The notes under the pieces were generated by a model. The model searched no databases and had not been told where the DNA came from. It worked only from the letters and a program-made list of their open reading frames with translations. Positions 53,258-62,432 of a stretch of DNA of 64,000 bases are shown one piece after another. The DNA is from Chitinimonas taiwanensis DSM 18899 (GTDB taxonomy: Bacteria > Pseudomonadota > Gammaproteobacteria > Burkholderiales > Chitinimonadaceae), in contig NZ_FPKR01000003.1 of NCBI RefSeq assembly GCF_900119825.1, positions 186,001 through 250,000 of the forward strand. The letters are read 5' to 3'. The position numbers were made by a program, and so were the translations under genes. The stretch's first letter is position 1. The number at the start of each line of letters is the position of its first letter.

Positions 53258-53947
53258 ATGAACGGTATGGGCGAGGTAAGGCAGATCGACACGGCGACGC
53301 GGATTCTGGATGCGGCCGAGGCGCTATTTGTCGAGCACGGCTTTGAGGCGACCTCCATGCGCATGATTACCCAGCGCGCGGAAGTGAACTTGGCGGCCGT
53401 GAACTACCACTTTGGTAGCAAGGATGCGTTGTTCCAGGGGGTGTTTACCCGCCGCCTGACACCGTTGACCCAGCTGGCCGTGCAAAGCCTGGACAAGCTG
53501 GAAACGGCGGCCAAGGGCGAGCCTTTATCGGTGGATGCCATCATGCATGCCTTTATGGATGCCGCATTGGATATTGCCCACGACCCGAAGCGGGGCGGGG
53601 TGATCTTCGTACGCTTGCTGAGCCGTACCTTTATCGAGGCGCATCCGGTGCTGCGTGAAAGCCTGCCGCGTCACTATGAGGAACTGGTCGGGCGTTATGC
53701 CAGTGCGACAGCCAAGGCGCTGCCGCATATCGATCCGGTGGAATTGCAGTGGCGGCTGAACTTCGCCTTCTCGGCGATTTTCAATGCCTTCGCCGGCAAC
53801 AATATCTTGCGTCTGTTCGTCAGTGATCCGGTGGTCAATGCGCGCGCCCCGCGCTTGATCGCAACTTATTTGGTGCCCTTTGTGGTGGCGGGCTTAACTG
53901 CCCCGGCCATCGCGGCGGGTACTTCTCCCGATGTAAATCGGGCTTAA
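53258..53947 (+). CDS. psrA: TetR-family repressor, PsrA-like fatty-acid regulator
   Basis: A 229-residue TetR protein. The helix-turn-helix EATSMRMITQRAEVNLAAVNYHFGSKDALFQGVF is nearly that of PsrA (SLRLITSKAGVNLAAVNYHFGSKKALI-type). The ligand domain contains FVRLLSRTFIEAHPVLRESL. PsrA senses long-chain acyl-CoA or fatty acids and represses fad genes. It lies 18 bases upstream of fadE in the same transcript, and PsrA-type sites lie before both psrA and fadBA. Identity rests on these together. Confidence 0.88.
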   Translation: MNGMGEVRQIDTATRILDAAEALFVEHGFEATSMRMITQRAEVNLAAVNYHFGSKDALFQGVFTRRLTPLTQLAVQSLDKLETAAKGEPLSVDAIMHAFMDAALDIAHDPKRGGVIFVRLLSRTFIEAHPVLRESLPRHYEELVGRYASATAKALPHIDPVELQWRLNFAFSAIFNAFAGNNILRLFVSDPVVNARAPRLIATYLVPFVVAGLTAPAIAAGTSPDVNRA

Positions 53948-53965
53948 CCTGGGAAGGAAGACCTC

Positions 53966-56416
53966 ATGGCACTCACCATCCTGATCGTCGTGCTCGCGAT
54001 TCTGGCGCTGGGCTATCTGCGCGCACCACTGATCGCCTGGACGGTTGCGGCTCTGGCCGGCATCGCTTATTCGGTATTTGCAACTGGCTGCCCTATCGGC
54101 TGGCTGATTGGCGCAGGCGTCGTTGCGCTGATCCTCAACCTGGCGCCCCTGCGCCGTGCCCTGATCACCGGGCCGATCTTCAGCATTTTCAAGAAGATCA
54201 CCCCGGCCATGTCGCAGACCGAGCAGGAAGCGATCAATGCCGGTACCGTATGGTGGGATGCCGAGCTGTTCTCGGGCAAGCCCAACTTCAAGACCCTACA
54301 CAACTACCCGGCCGCCAAGCTGACCGCCGAGGAGCAAGCCTTCCTCGACGGTCCGACCGAAGAGCTCTGCCGCATGATCGACGACTGGAAGATCGTCCAT
54401 GAGCTGAAGGATCTGCCGCCAGACGTGTGGCAGTTCATCAAGGACAAGGGCTTCCTGGGCATGATCATCAAGAAGAAGTATGGCGGCGTGGAGTTCTCCA
54501 ATACCGCTCATGCTCGCGTGGTGACCAAGATCGCCACCCGCGGTGGCTCGGCTGCCGTGTCGGTGATGGTGCCCAACTCGCTCGGACCGGGCGAGCTGCT
54601 GCAGCACTATGGTACCGAAGCGCAGAAGGACTACTACCTGCCGCGTCTGGCCAAGGGCCTGGAAATTCCGTGCTTTGCCCTGACTAGCCCCTACGCCGGT
54701 TCCGACGCTGGCGCGATTCCCGACTTTGGCGTGGTTTGCCGCGGTTCCTACACCGATCCGCGTACTGGTCAACGTCATGAGAACGTGATCGGTATCCGCC
54801 TGAACTGGGAAAAGCGCTGGATTACCCTCGCGCCTATCGCCACCGTGCTGGGCCTCGCTTTCAAGCTGCACGATCCGGAAAAGCTGCTCGGCGGTAAGGA
54901 AGATATCGGCATCACCTGTGCGCTGATTCCGGCTGAACACGAAGGTGTGCAGATTGGCCGTCGCCACTGCCCGCCGGGTTCGGTGTTCATGAATGGCCCG
55001 ACCATGGGTAAGGATGTGTTCATCCCAATGGATTGGGTGATCGGTGGTCAGGACTACGTGGGTCAGGGCTGGCGCATGCTGGTCGAATGTCTGTCGGTCG
55101 GTCGTGCGATTTCCCTGCCGGCCATGTCGGTCGCCTCGGGCAAGTTCGCCAGCTTCGTGACCGGTGCTTATGCCCGCATCCGCGAACAGTTCGGCCTGTC
55201 GATCGGCAAGTTCGAAGGCGTGGATGAGGCGCTGGCCCGTATCGGTGGTTACACCTACCAGATGGACTCGGCGCAACGCCTGGCGCTGGCTGGCCTGGAT
55301 AGCGGCGAAAAGCCGTCGGTGATCTCGGCCATCCTCAAGTATCACAACACCGAGCGCATGCGTAAGGTGCTCAACGACGCAATGGATGTGCACGGCGGCA
55401 AGGCTGTGGTGCTGGGCCCGCGCAACTACCTGGGCAACGCCTACCAGACCATTCCGGTTGGCATTACCGTGGAAGGTGCGAACATCCTGACCCGTTCGAT
55501 GATCATCTACGGTCAGGGCGCCATCCGCTGCCATCCCTTTGTGCTGCGTGAGATGAAGGCGGCGATGGCCAATGACGGCGTGGAGTTCGATAAGGCCTTC
55601 TCCGGTCACCTCGGTTTCGTGCTCGATAACGCCATCCGCAGCTTCGTGCTCGGTATTACCGGCTCCAAGATTGCCTCGGCCCCGGTTGGTGGCGATATCG
55701 CCCAGTACTACAAGGATGTGGAACGTCTGTCGGCAGCCTTCGCGCTGGCGTCTGACATGGCCATGTTCAGCATGGGCGGCTCGCTCAAGTTCCGCGAGAA
55801 GATCTCGGCCCGTCTGGGTGATGTGCTGTCCAATCTGTATATCGCCACCGCCGCGTTGAAGCGCTTTGCTGATGATGGCAGCCCGAAGGAAGATCTGCCG
55901 CTGCTCAAGTGGTCGGTGCTGCAGGCGCTGCACGATGCCCAAGAAGCGATGACCGGCTTCCTGGCCAATCTGCCCAACCGCCCGCTGGCCTTCGTGCTGA
56001 ACTGGATCATCTTCCCGCTCGGTCGTCACTTCACTACGCCGCGCGACCGTCTGGGTACCAAGATCGCCCGCATCCTGATGCAACCCGGTGCTGCGCGTGA
56101 CCGCCTGACCCGTGACTGTTTCGTGCCGCAGGAAGAGACCGATGCCGTCGGCGTGCTCAATCACGCGCTGAACGCCCATATCGAGGCGGAAAGCACCGAA
56201 GGCAAGCTGCGTCGTGCCCAGCGCGATGGCAAGCTGAAGGCGCTGAATGCCAAGGGTCGTCTGGATGAGGCCCTGCAAGCTGGCCTGATCACCCAGGCCG
56301 AGTTTGATGCCGTGACCCGTGCGCGTCGTCTCAAGCGCGAAGTCATCATGGTGGATGACTTTGACAAGATGCTCGACAAGCACGATACGGAAATCAGCTC
56401 GCGCGAACCTGTATAA
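53966..56416 (+). CDS. fadE: Acyl-CoA dehydrogenase FadE
   Basis: An 816-residue enzyme of the FadE class (E. coli FadE has 814). The first step of beta-oxidation oxidises acyl-CoA to trans-2-enoyl-CoA. An N-terminal hydrophobic pair of segments (LTILIVVLAILALGYL and GCPIGWLIGAGVVALIL) anchors it to the membrane. The FAD domain shows FALTSPYAGSDAGAIPD, GVTVEGANILTRSMIIYGQGA-type sequence (GITVEGANILTRSM) and the C-terminal DUF1974 helices. Position and length are canonical. A terminator follows. Confidence 0.95.
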   Translation: MALTILIVVLAILALGYLRAPLIAWTVAALAGIAYSVFATGCPIGWLIGAGVVALILNLAPLRRALITGPIFSIFKKITPAMSQTEQEAINAGTVWWDAELFSGKPNFKTLHNYPAAKLTAEEQAFLDGPTEELCRMIDDWKIVHELKDLPPDVWQFIKDKGFLGMIIKKKYGGVEFSNTAHARVVTKIATRGGSAAVSVMVPNSLGPGELLQHYGTEAQKDYYLPRLAKGLEIPCFALTSPYAGSDAGAIPDFGVVCRGSYTDPRTGQRHENVIGIRLNWEKRWITLAPIATVLGLAFKLHDPEKLLGGKEDIGITCALIPAEHEGVQIGRRHCPPGSVFMNGPTMGKDVFIPMDWVIGGQDYVGQGWRMLVECLSVGRAISLPAMSVASGKFASFVTGAYARIREQFGLSIGKFEGVDEALARIGGYTYQMDSAQRLALAGLDSGEKPSVISAILKYHNTERMRKVLNDAMDVHGGKAVVLGPRNYLGNAYQTIPVGITVEGANILTRSMIIYGQGAIRCHPFVLREMKAAMANDGVEFDKAFSGHLGFVLDNAIRSFVLGITGSKIASAPVGGDIAQYYKDVERLSAAFALASDMAMFSMGGSLKFREKISARLGDVLSNLYIATAALKRFADDGSPKEDLPLLKWSVLQALHDAQEAMTGFLANLPNRPLAFVLNWIIFPLGRHFTTPRDRLGTKIARILMQPGAARDRLTRDCFVPQEETDAVGVLNHALNAHIEAESTEGKLRRAQRDGKLKALNAKGRLDEALQAGLITQAEFDAVTRARRLKREVIMVDDFDKMLDKHDTEISSREPV

Positions 56417-56433
56417 GTACAGACCTTGTGCAA

Positions 56434-56468
56434 GAAAAAATCCCCGGCCCAGGCTGGGGATTTTTTTC
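56434..56468 (+). terminator. Intrinsic terminator of fadE
   Basis: The stem AATCCCCGGCC / GGCTGGGGATT is followed by seven T, 25 bases past the stop. Confidence 0.88.
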
Positions 56469-56640
56469 GTTTGTGCGCGCCACAACAGTGTGACAAAAAA
56501 GTCGCAAGCTGTGGCTAGTCCTACTGTTGGTGCGGTTTTCGACTGTTTACTCTAGGGGCTGTGATATTCTCGACCCAGTCCTGCCGAGCGCTTGAGAGGC
56601 TGGGTTAGTTTTCTCTTCTTCTAATAACGGAGACACATCA

Positions 56641-58245
56641 ATGAGCAAGCACGCACTTCGTGTAACCACGCTGCTGGTCAGCGCCGCCCTGGCTCAACAT
56701 GCCTATGCCTCGGGCTTTCAGTTCAGCAGCCAGTCGGCCGCTAACCAGGCTACCGCCAACTCCAGCGCGGCCGAAGTCGTCGATGCCAGCACGATTTCCT
56801 ACAATCCCGCTGGTCTCAGCTATCTGGAAGGCAATCAGTTCTCGGGCACGCTGACCGTGGTTTCACCCTCGATCAAGGCCAAGAATGCGCAGGCTACCAC
56901 TCCGCTTGGCAATAAGATTACCGACGGTAACGGTAATACCATCACTAATGACAGCATTGGTGATCCGGCTGCTGCGCCTCACGCTTATCTCTCTTCGCGT
57001 TTGAGTGACAAGGTGGGTATTGGGCTGGGTGTCTACGTGCCTTTCGGCTCGGGAACCGATTATGAGCGTAACTCCGTGCTGCGCTACAACGTCAACCAGA
57101 CCATGCTGAAAGTGTTGGCACTGAATCCGGCTATGTCGCTCAAATTGACTCCCAAGGTATCGGTCGGTTTTGGTGTGATCGCCCAGCACGCCGATGCTGA
57201 GCTGCGCCAGTACGCCAACTTTGCGTCCTCTATGTTTGGTGGATTCACACGTCAGGCTGCTCAATTAAACGCGGCCGGAGATCAAGCCGCGGCCAATGGT
57301 AATGCCGCTGCTGCCGCTGCCCTCTATGCTTCCGCTGACCAGATGGAGGCTGCTGCAGGGAAGGCCTTGGCGCAGGATGGTAAGGGGCCCTTGGATGGCT
57401 ATGCCGAGATCAATGGCGACGATTGGGGCTTTGGCTTCAACTTCGGTGCGCTGTGGGATGTCAGCGATAGCACGCGCGTGGGTTTCAGCTACCGCTCCAA
57501 GGTCAAGCATGAGTTGCGCGGTACGGCTGATTGGACGCTCCCCACTGGCGCTGCGGTTGATTCGATCAATACCAACCTGACCCCGCTGGGCACCAGCGTT
57601 CGTTCGGTGGTGGAAAACTCGCTTGGCTATGTGGATTCGGCCGCCTCGGTTGCTGTGACCACGCCGGAATCGTTCTCGCTGCATCTGATGCAGCAAGTCA
57701 ACCCGGCCACCAAGCTGTACGCCGATATCAGCTACACCAAGCATTCGAGCTTTACCCAGGCTGATGTGATCTATGCCGTGCCTAAGGTCACTATCGACAC
57801 GTCTGCTGATGGTAAGACCAACTTCACGCGCCTGCAGCCGAAGTGGAAGAACACCACCAAGATCGCCCTGGGCGGTAGCTATCAGTTCTCTGATGCCTTG
57901 CAGCTGCGTGCTGGTCTGGCGCACGACAAGTCGCCGGTGCCAAGCGAGAACGACCGCCTGAGCACCCTGCCTGATAGCGACCGCACCTGGCTGTCGCTGG
58001 GTGGCAAGTATGCATTCAATAAGTCGCTGACCCTGGATGCGGCCTACACCTACATCATGATCAAGGACGCATCGGCCAAGGTGAATGGTTACTGCGGTGG
58101 CACCCGCCCGGATCTGGTTGCTTACCAGAACAACCCATCGCAAACCCCGGGGGCGGTTAACTGCGTGTCCAGCTATACGGCAGGTACCGTGGACTTTGAC
58201 AGCAGCGCCCATCTGATCGGTCTGCAAGCCAGCTACCGCTTCTAA
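56641..58245 (+). CDS. fadL: Long-chain fatty-acid outer-membrane transporter FadL
   Basis: A 534-residue barrel. A signal peptide (MSKHALRVTTLLVSAALAQHAYA) is followed by the hatch domain SGFQFSSQSAANQATANSSAAEVVDAST and the FadL landmark SYNPAGLSYL. The C-terminus ends in Phe (ASYRF). The chain is longer than E. coli FadL (446), with an Ala-rich insertion at about 200-250 that suggests an extended extracellular loop. It feeds exogenous fatty acids to the fad pathway. Confidence 0.92.
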   Translation: MSKHALRVTTLLVSAALAQHAYASGFQFSSQSAANQATANSSAAEVVDASTISYNPAGLSYLEGNQFSGTLTVVSPSIKAKNAQATTPLGNKITDGNGNTITNDSIGDPAAAPHAYLSSRLSDKVGIGLGVYVPFGSGTDYERNSVLRYNVNQTMLKVLALNPAMSLKLTPKVSVGFGVIAQHADAELRQYANFASSMFGGFTRQAAQLNAAGDQAAANGNAAAAAALYASADQMEAAAGKALAQDGKGPLDGYAEINGDDWGFGFNFGALWDVSDSTRVGFSYRSKVKHELRGTADWTLPTGAAVDSINTNLTPLGTSVRSVVENSLGYVDSAASVAVTTPESFSLHLMQQVNPATKLYADISYTKHSSFTQADVIYAVPKVTIDTSADGKTNFTRLQPKWKNTTKIALGGSYQFSDALQLRAGLAHDKSPVPSENDRLSTLPDSDRTWLSLGGKYAFNKSLTLDAAYTYIMIKDASAKVNGYCGGTRPDLVAYQNNPSQTPGAVNCVSSYTAGTVDFDSSAHLIGLQASYRF

Positions 58246-58264
58246 GCGCTCGCGCAGTAAAATC

Positions 58265-58302
58265 TGGCCAGTGCGGGGTCTATTCCCGCGCTGGCTTTTT
58301 TG
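58265..58302 (+). terminator. Intrinsic terminator of fadL
   Basis: The stem GCCAGTGCGGG / CCCGCGCTGGC encloses a TCTATT loop and is followed by T-run. Confidence 0.85.
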
Positions 58303-58383
58303 CTTTTTGTGTTGAAAAACAGACGGTAATGCCAAGCTGGGAAAATTCAATGGCACAATGTGATCAGCGTATCGAGCAAGCGC

Positions 58384-58412
58384 TTGAATAAAACGAACGT
58401 TTGCATTAGTGT
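58384..58412 (+). promoter_or_regulatory. Promoter and PsrA-like operator of fadBA
   Basis: A -35-like TTGAAT (58384-58389) is followed by a 17-base spacer that contains AAAAC-GAAC-GTTTG at 58390-58403. It differs from the PsrA consensus by one base. A weak -10 TAGTGT follows. The operator placed inside the promoter spacer should block RNA polymerase. Confidence 0.68.
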
Positions 58413-58478
58413 CTACACTGATTTTCTCGTGGTTGAATTTTGCGAGCCCCCGATCGACTCCCTACATCGAGGAACACC

Positions 58479-60848
58479 ATGTCCCAATCCAAATTCATCG
58501 TCCGCAAGGTAGCCGTACTCGGCGCCGGCGTGATGGGTGCGCAGATTGCTGCCCACCTTGCCAACGCCAATGTGGAAGCCATTCTGTTTGATCTGCCGGC
58601 CAAGGAAGGCCCCAAGAGCGGTATCGCGCTGAAAGCCATCGAAGCGCTGAAGAAGCAGAACCCGGCTCCGCTGGCCTCCAAGGCCCGTGCTGATTTCATT
58701 ACCCCGGCCAACTACGATGAGCACCTGCATCTGCTCAAGGATTGCGACCTGGTCATCGAGGCGATTGCCGAGCGCATGGACTGGAAGCTGGGCCTGTACG
58801 AAAAGGTCGCCCCGCATCTGGGCGCCAACACCATTTTCGCCACCAATACCTCGGGCCTGTCGATCAATAAGCTGGCTGAAGGTACGCCGGAATCGATGCG
58901 CGCGCGCTTCTGCGGCATCCACTTCTTCAATCCGCCGCGCTATATGCATCTGGTGGAAATCATCCCCTGCGTGACTTCTGACGCCGCCATGCTCGACCAG
59001 CTGGAAGGCTTCCTGGCCACCACGCTGGGCAAGGGCGTGATCCGCGCCAAGGACACCCCGAACTTCGTCGCCAACCGCATCGGTGTGTACTCGATGCTGG
59101 CCGCCATCCACAACGCCGAGAAGTTCGGTATCCGCTTCGACATTGTCGACGACCTGACCGGCCCGCGCCTCGGTCGTCCGAAGTCGGCCACCTTCCGTAC
59201 CGCTGACGTGGTCGGCCTCGACACCTTCGCCCATGTGGTGAAGACCATGCAGGACACCCTGCCGAACGACCCGTGGCATGCGCTGTTCCAAAGCCCGGTC
59301 TGGCTGCAGAAGCTGATCGAAGCCGGCGCCCTGGGCGCCAAGAGCAAGGTTGGTATCTACAAGCGTGAAGGCAAGACCAAGCTGGTGCTCGATCCGGCCG
59401 CTGGTACCTATGTGGAAGCCAATCAGAAGGGCGACGACGCGGTCAAGGAACTGATGAAGATCAAGGATCCGGGCAAGCGTCTCCTCAAGCTCAAGGAATC
59501 CGCCAATCCGGAAGCCCAGTTCCTGTGGGCCTGCTTCCGTGATGTGTTCCACTACATCGCTTTCCACCTCGACACCGTGGCCGACAATGCCCGCGATGTC
59601 GACCTGGCCATCCGCTGGGGTTTCGGCTGGAACGAAGGTCCGTTCGAAACCTGGCAGGCCGCTGGCTGGAAGCAGGTTGCCGAATGGATCAAGGCCGATA
59701 TCGATGCCGGCAAGACCATGGTGAACGCGCCGCTGCCGGCCTGGGTGTTCGAACGCGAAGGCGTGCACCAGCCGGAAGGCTCGTTCAGCGCCAGCAAGAA
59801 CGCGCTGGTGCCGCGCTCCACGCTCGACATCTACCAACGTCAGCTCTTCCCGGCCCAGTTGGTCGGTGAAGCTGCCCCGGTGTACGGCGAGACCGTATTC
59901 GAGAACGAAGGCGTGCGCGCCTGGACCTCGGGCGACGGCGTGCTGGTGGTGACCTTCCTGTCCAAGGCCCATGCCATCGGCCCGGCCGTGCTGGAAGGCA
60001 TCAACAAGTCCATCGATATCGCTGAAGCCAAGTTCAAGGGCCTGGTGATCTGGGCGCCGGAAGAACCGTTCTCGGTTGGTGCCGATCTGTCGTCCATGCT
60101 GCCCGCCTTCATGGCCGGCGACTGGGCCAGCATCGAGAAGATGCTGAGCGACTTCCAGGCCATGACCATGCGCCTGCGCTACAGCCAGATCCCGGTAGTG
60201 GCCGCAACCAAGGGTTATGTGTTCGGTGGCGGCTGCGAAGTCTGCCTGCATGCCGACCGCGTGGTTGCTCACCTGGAAAGCTATGTCGGCCTGGTCGAAG
60301 TGGGCGTGGGCCTCTTGCCTGGCGCCGGCGGCACCAAGGAATTCGCCCTGCGCGCTGCGCAAGAGGCGCGTGGTGATGTGTTCGCCGCGCTCAAGGACCG
60401 CTATATGTCCATCGCCACCGCCAATGTGGCCAAGAGCGCTGAAGAAGCCAAGCAGATCGGCTTCTTCCGTGACTCGGACGTGATCGTGTTCAACCAGTAC
60501 GAACTGCTCTACGTGGCCAAGCAACAAGCACTGGCCCTGGCCGAGTCGGGCTACCGTGCCCCGCTCAAGGTCAAGGGCTTTGCCGTGGCCGGTCGCGCCG
60601 GTGCCGCATCGATCAAGGGTTCGCTGGTCAATATGATGGAAGGCGGCTTCATCTCCAAGCACGACTACCATATCGGCGCGCTGATCGCCGACATCATCAC
60701 CGGTGGCGATGTGGAAGCCGGAACCCTGGTGGACGAACAGTGGATTCTCGACCTCGAGCGCAAGGGCTTCCTGTCCCTGCTCAAGAACGAGAAGACCCAG
60801 GAACGTATCGCCTACATGCTGCAGAACAACAAGCCGCTGCGTAACTAA
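58479..60848 (+). CDS. Bifunctional 3-hydroxyacyl-CoA dehydrogenase / enoyl-CoA hydratase, FadN-type
   Basis: A 789-residue multifunctional enzyme. The NAD-binding dehydrogenase comes first (VAVLGAGVMGAQIAAHLANANVEAILFD), with GIHFFNPPRYMHLVEIIP, and the C-terminal part carries a crotonase fold (LVIWAPEEPFSVGADLSSM; VEVGVGLLPGAGGTKEFALRA). This order is that of FadN (dehydrogenase then hydratase), opposite to E. coli FadB, where hydratase is first. It carries out steps 2-3 of beta-oxidation. The start at 58479 is preceded by GAGGAAC. fadA follows after a 245-base palindrome-rich gap. Confidence 0.9.
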   Translation: MSQSKFIVRKVAVLGAGVMGAQIAAHLANANVEAILFDLPAKEGPKSGIALKAIEALKKQNPAPLASKARADFITPANYDEHLHLLKDCDLVIEAIAERMDWKLGLYEKVAPHLGANTIFATNTSGLSINKLAEGTPESMRARFCGIHFFNPPRYMHLVEIIPCVTSDAAMLDQLEGFLATTLGKGVIRAKDTPNFVANRIGVYSMLAAIHNAEKFGIRFDIVDDLTGPRLGRPKSATFRTADVVGLDTFAHVVKTMQDTLPNDPWHALFQSPVWLQKLIEAGALGAKSKVGIYKREGKTKLVLDPAAGTYVEANQKGDDAVKELMKIKDPGKRLLKLKESANPEAQFLWACFRDVFHYIAFHLDTVADNARDVDLAIRWGFGWNEGPFETWQAAGWKQVAEWIKADIDAGKTMVNAPLPAWVFEREGVHQPEGSFSASKNALVPRSTLDIYQRQLFPAQLVGEAAPVYGETVFENEGVRAWTSGDGVLVVTFLSKAHAIGPAVLEGINKSIDIAEAKFKGLVIWAPEEPFSVGADLSSMLPAFMAGDWASIEKMLSDFQAMTMRLRYSQIPVVAATKGYVFGGGCEVCLHADRVVAHLESYVGLVEVGVGLLPGAGGTKEFALRAAQEARGDVFAALKDRYMSIATANVAKSAEEAKQIGFFRDSDVIVFNQYELLYVAKQQALALAESGYRAPLKVKGFAVAGRAGAASIKGSLVNMMEGGFISKHDYHIGALIADIITGGDVEAGTLVDEQWILDLERKGFLSLLKNEKTQERIAYMLQNNKPLRN

Positions 60849-61093
60849 GCCTGTCACTAAGGCGTGCAGCGTGGCTTTAGCGGTGAGCGAAGGCCCCGGC
60901 AAAGCCGGGGCTGAGGCGGCGGGGCAGGGTGGTCAGGGCTTAGTTACCCTGTTTCAACCCGACTCCCCCGCCCTCGCCGCCGCGAGGGAGCCTCGCTGGC
61001 GCTCGATAGCGCACCGTTCGCTCGGTGCGTCGACACTAAGACTGAATTTCTGGCTGTGTAGTCCGGGCGTGGCCCGGAAACAGGAGAATTGAA
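60849..61093 (+). repeat. Palindrome-rich spacer between the fadN-type gene and fadA
   Basis: Several inverted repeats lie close together: CCCCGGC-AAA-GCCGGGG (60894-60910), CCCTCG / CGAGGG (60971-60987), GAGCCTCG-type hairpins and GCACCG-TTC-GCTCGGTGC (61008-61027). They could be a processing or attenuation region, or a REP-like insertion. No protein is coded here. Confidence 0.55.
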
Positions 61094-62299
61094 ATGACCA
61101 AGCAAGTTCAAGAAGCCTACATTGTTGCGGCGACCCGTACGCCGGTAGGCAAGGCCCCGCGCGGCATGATGCGTTTCATCCGCCCGGATGACATGCTGGC
61201 CCACACCATCCGTGAAGCAATGGCCCAAGTGCCGACGCTGGATCCGGCTTTGGTGGAAGATGTGATTGCCGGCTGTGCCTTCCCGGAAGCCGAACAAGGC
61301 CTGAATATGGCCCGTATCTCGGCCCTCTTGGCCGGTCTGCCACACACCACCGGCGGCCTGACCATCAACCGCTACTGCTCGTCCGGTATCAATGCCGTGC
61401 AGATCGCCGCCGACCGCATCCGTATGGGTGAGGCCGATGTGGTGATCGCCGGTGGCGCTGAGTCGATGTCGCTGGTGCCGATGATGGGTAATAAGGTTTC
61501 CCTGAACCCGGAAATCTTCGCCAAGGACGAGAATGTCGGCATCGCCTACGGCATGGGTCTGACCGCGGAGAAGGTTGCCCAGCAGTGGGGTGTGTCGCGT
61601 GAAGATCAGGACGCCTTCGCGGTCGAATCCAACCGTCGTGCGATTGCAGCCATCGAAGGCGGCGAGTTCACCCAGGAAATCAGCCCGATCGAGGCGATCT
61701 ACCGCAACCCTAACCTGTCCACCGGTGAAGTTGAGATCATCAAGAAGATCCTGACCACCGACGAAGGTCCGCGCGCCGGCACCAGCATGGAAGGTCTGGC
61801 CAAGCTGAAGACCGTGTTTGCGGCCAAGGGCTCGGTGACTGCTGGTAACTCCTCGCAGATGTCGGACGGCGCTGCTGCCGTGGTCATCGTGTCCGAGAAG
61901 ATCCTCAAGCAATTCAACCTGGTGCCGCTGGCCCGCTATGTTGGCTTCGCCGTCAAGGGCGTGCCGCCGGAAATCATGGGTATTGGCCCCAAGGAAGCGA
62001 TTCCGGCCGCGCTCAAGGTGGCGGGCCTCAAGCAGGACGACATCAGCTGGATGGAACTGAACGAAGCCTTCGCCGCACAGGCTCTGGCGGTGATCCGCGA
62101 TCTGGGCCTCGATACCAGCAAGGTCAACCCGCTAGGTGGTGCGATTGCTCTCGGCCACCCGTTGGGTGCCACCGGTGCGATCCGTACCGCGACCCTGGTG
62201 CACGGCATGCGCCGTCACGGCCAGCAAGGCAAGTACGGCATGGTGACCATGTGTATCGGTACCGGTATGGGTGCCGCCGGCATCATTCAGTCGCTGTAA
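61094..62299 (+). CDS. fadA: Acetyl-CoA C-acyltransferase (3-ketoacyl-CoA thiolase) FadA
   Basis: A 401-residue thiolase. The acyl-accepting Cys95 is in INRYCSSGINAVQ. The other catalytic residues are in NEAFAAQ, GHPLGATG (about His355) and CIGTGMGAA (Cys387). It releases acetyl-CoA in the last step of beta-oxidation. The N-terminus EAYIVAATRTPVGKA is canonical. It partners with the upstream multifunctional enzyme. A terminator follows. Confidence 0.95.
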   Translation: MTKQVQEAYIVAATRTPVGKAPRGMMRFIRPDDMLAHTIREAMAQVPTLDPALVEDVIAGCAFPEAEQGLNMARISALLAGLPHTTGGLTINRYCSSGINAVQIAADRIRMGEADVVIAGGAESMSLVPMMGNKVSLNPEIFAKDENVGIAYGMGLTAEKVAQQWGVSREDQDAFAVESNRRAIAAIEGGEFTQEISPIEAIYRNPNLSTGEVEIIKKILTTDEGPRAGTSMEGLAKLKTVFAAKGSVTAGNSSQMSDGAAAVVIVSEKILKQFNLVPLARYVGFAVKGVPPEIMGIGPKEAIPAALKVAGLKQDDISWMELNEAFAAQALAVIRDLGLDTSKVNPLGGAIALGHPLGATGAIRTATLVHGMRRHGQQGKYGMVTMCIGTGMGAAGIIQSL

Positions 62300-62319
62300 A
62301 GCAAGCTTGTCGCATCCTG

Positions 62320-62356
62320 AAGGCCGGTTGGGCAGCTTTGCCCGCCGGCCTTTTTG
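62320..62356 (+). terminator. Intrinsic terminator of fadA
   Basis: The stem AAGGCCGGTTGGGC / GCCCGCCGGCCTTTTT, 20 bases past the stop. Confidence 0.85.
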
Positions 62357-62432
62357 CCGAGCGCTTGCTTCGGCTATGATGCGAACAGATTTCAGGCGGC
62401 CCCGGCTGCGAACCCAGAGACGGAGAGACAGA

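Noticed and set aside
54296-56485. 729-residue minus-strand ORF over fadE
   Set aside because: It is a shadow of fadE with unusual His/Arg-rich composition and no ribosome site.
58413-60902. 829-residue minus-strand ORF over the FadN-type gene
   Set aside because: A long open frame opposite a strongly biased gene; no motif and no recognisable start.
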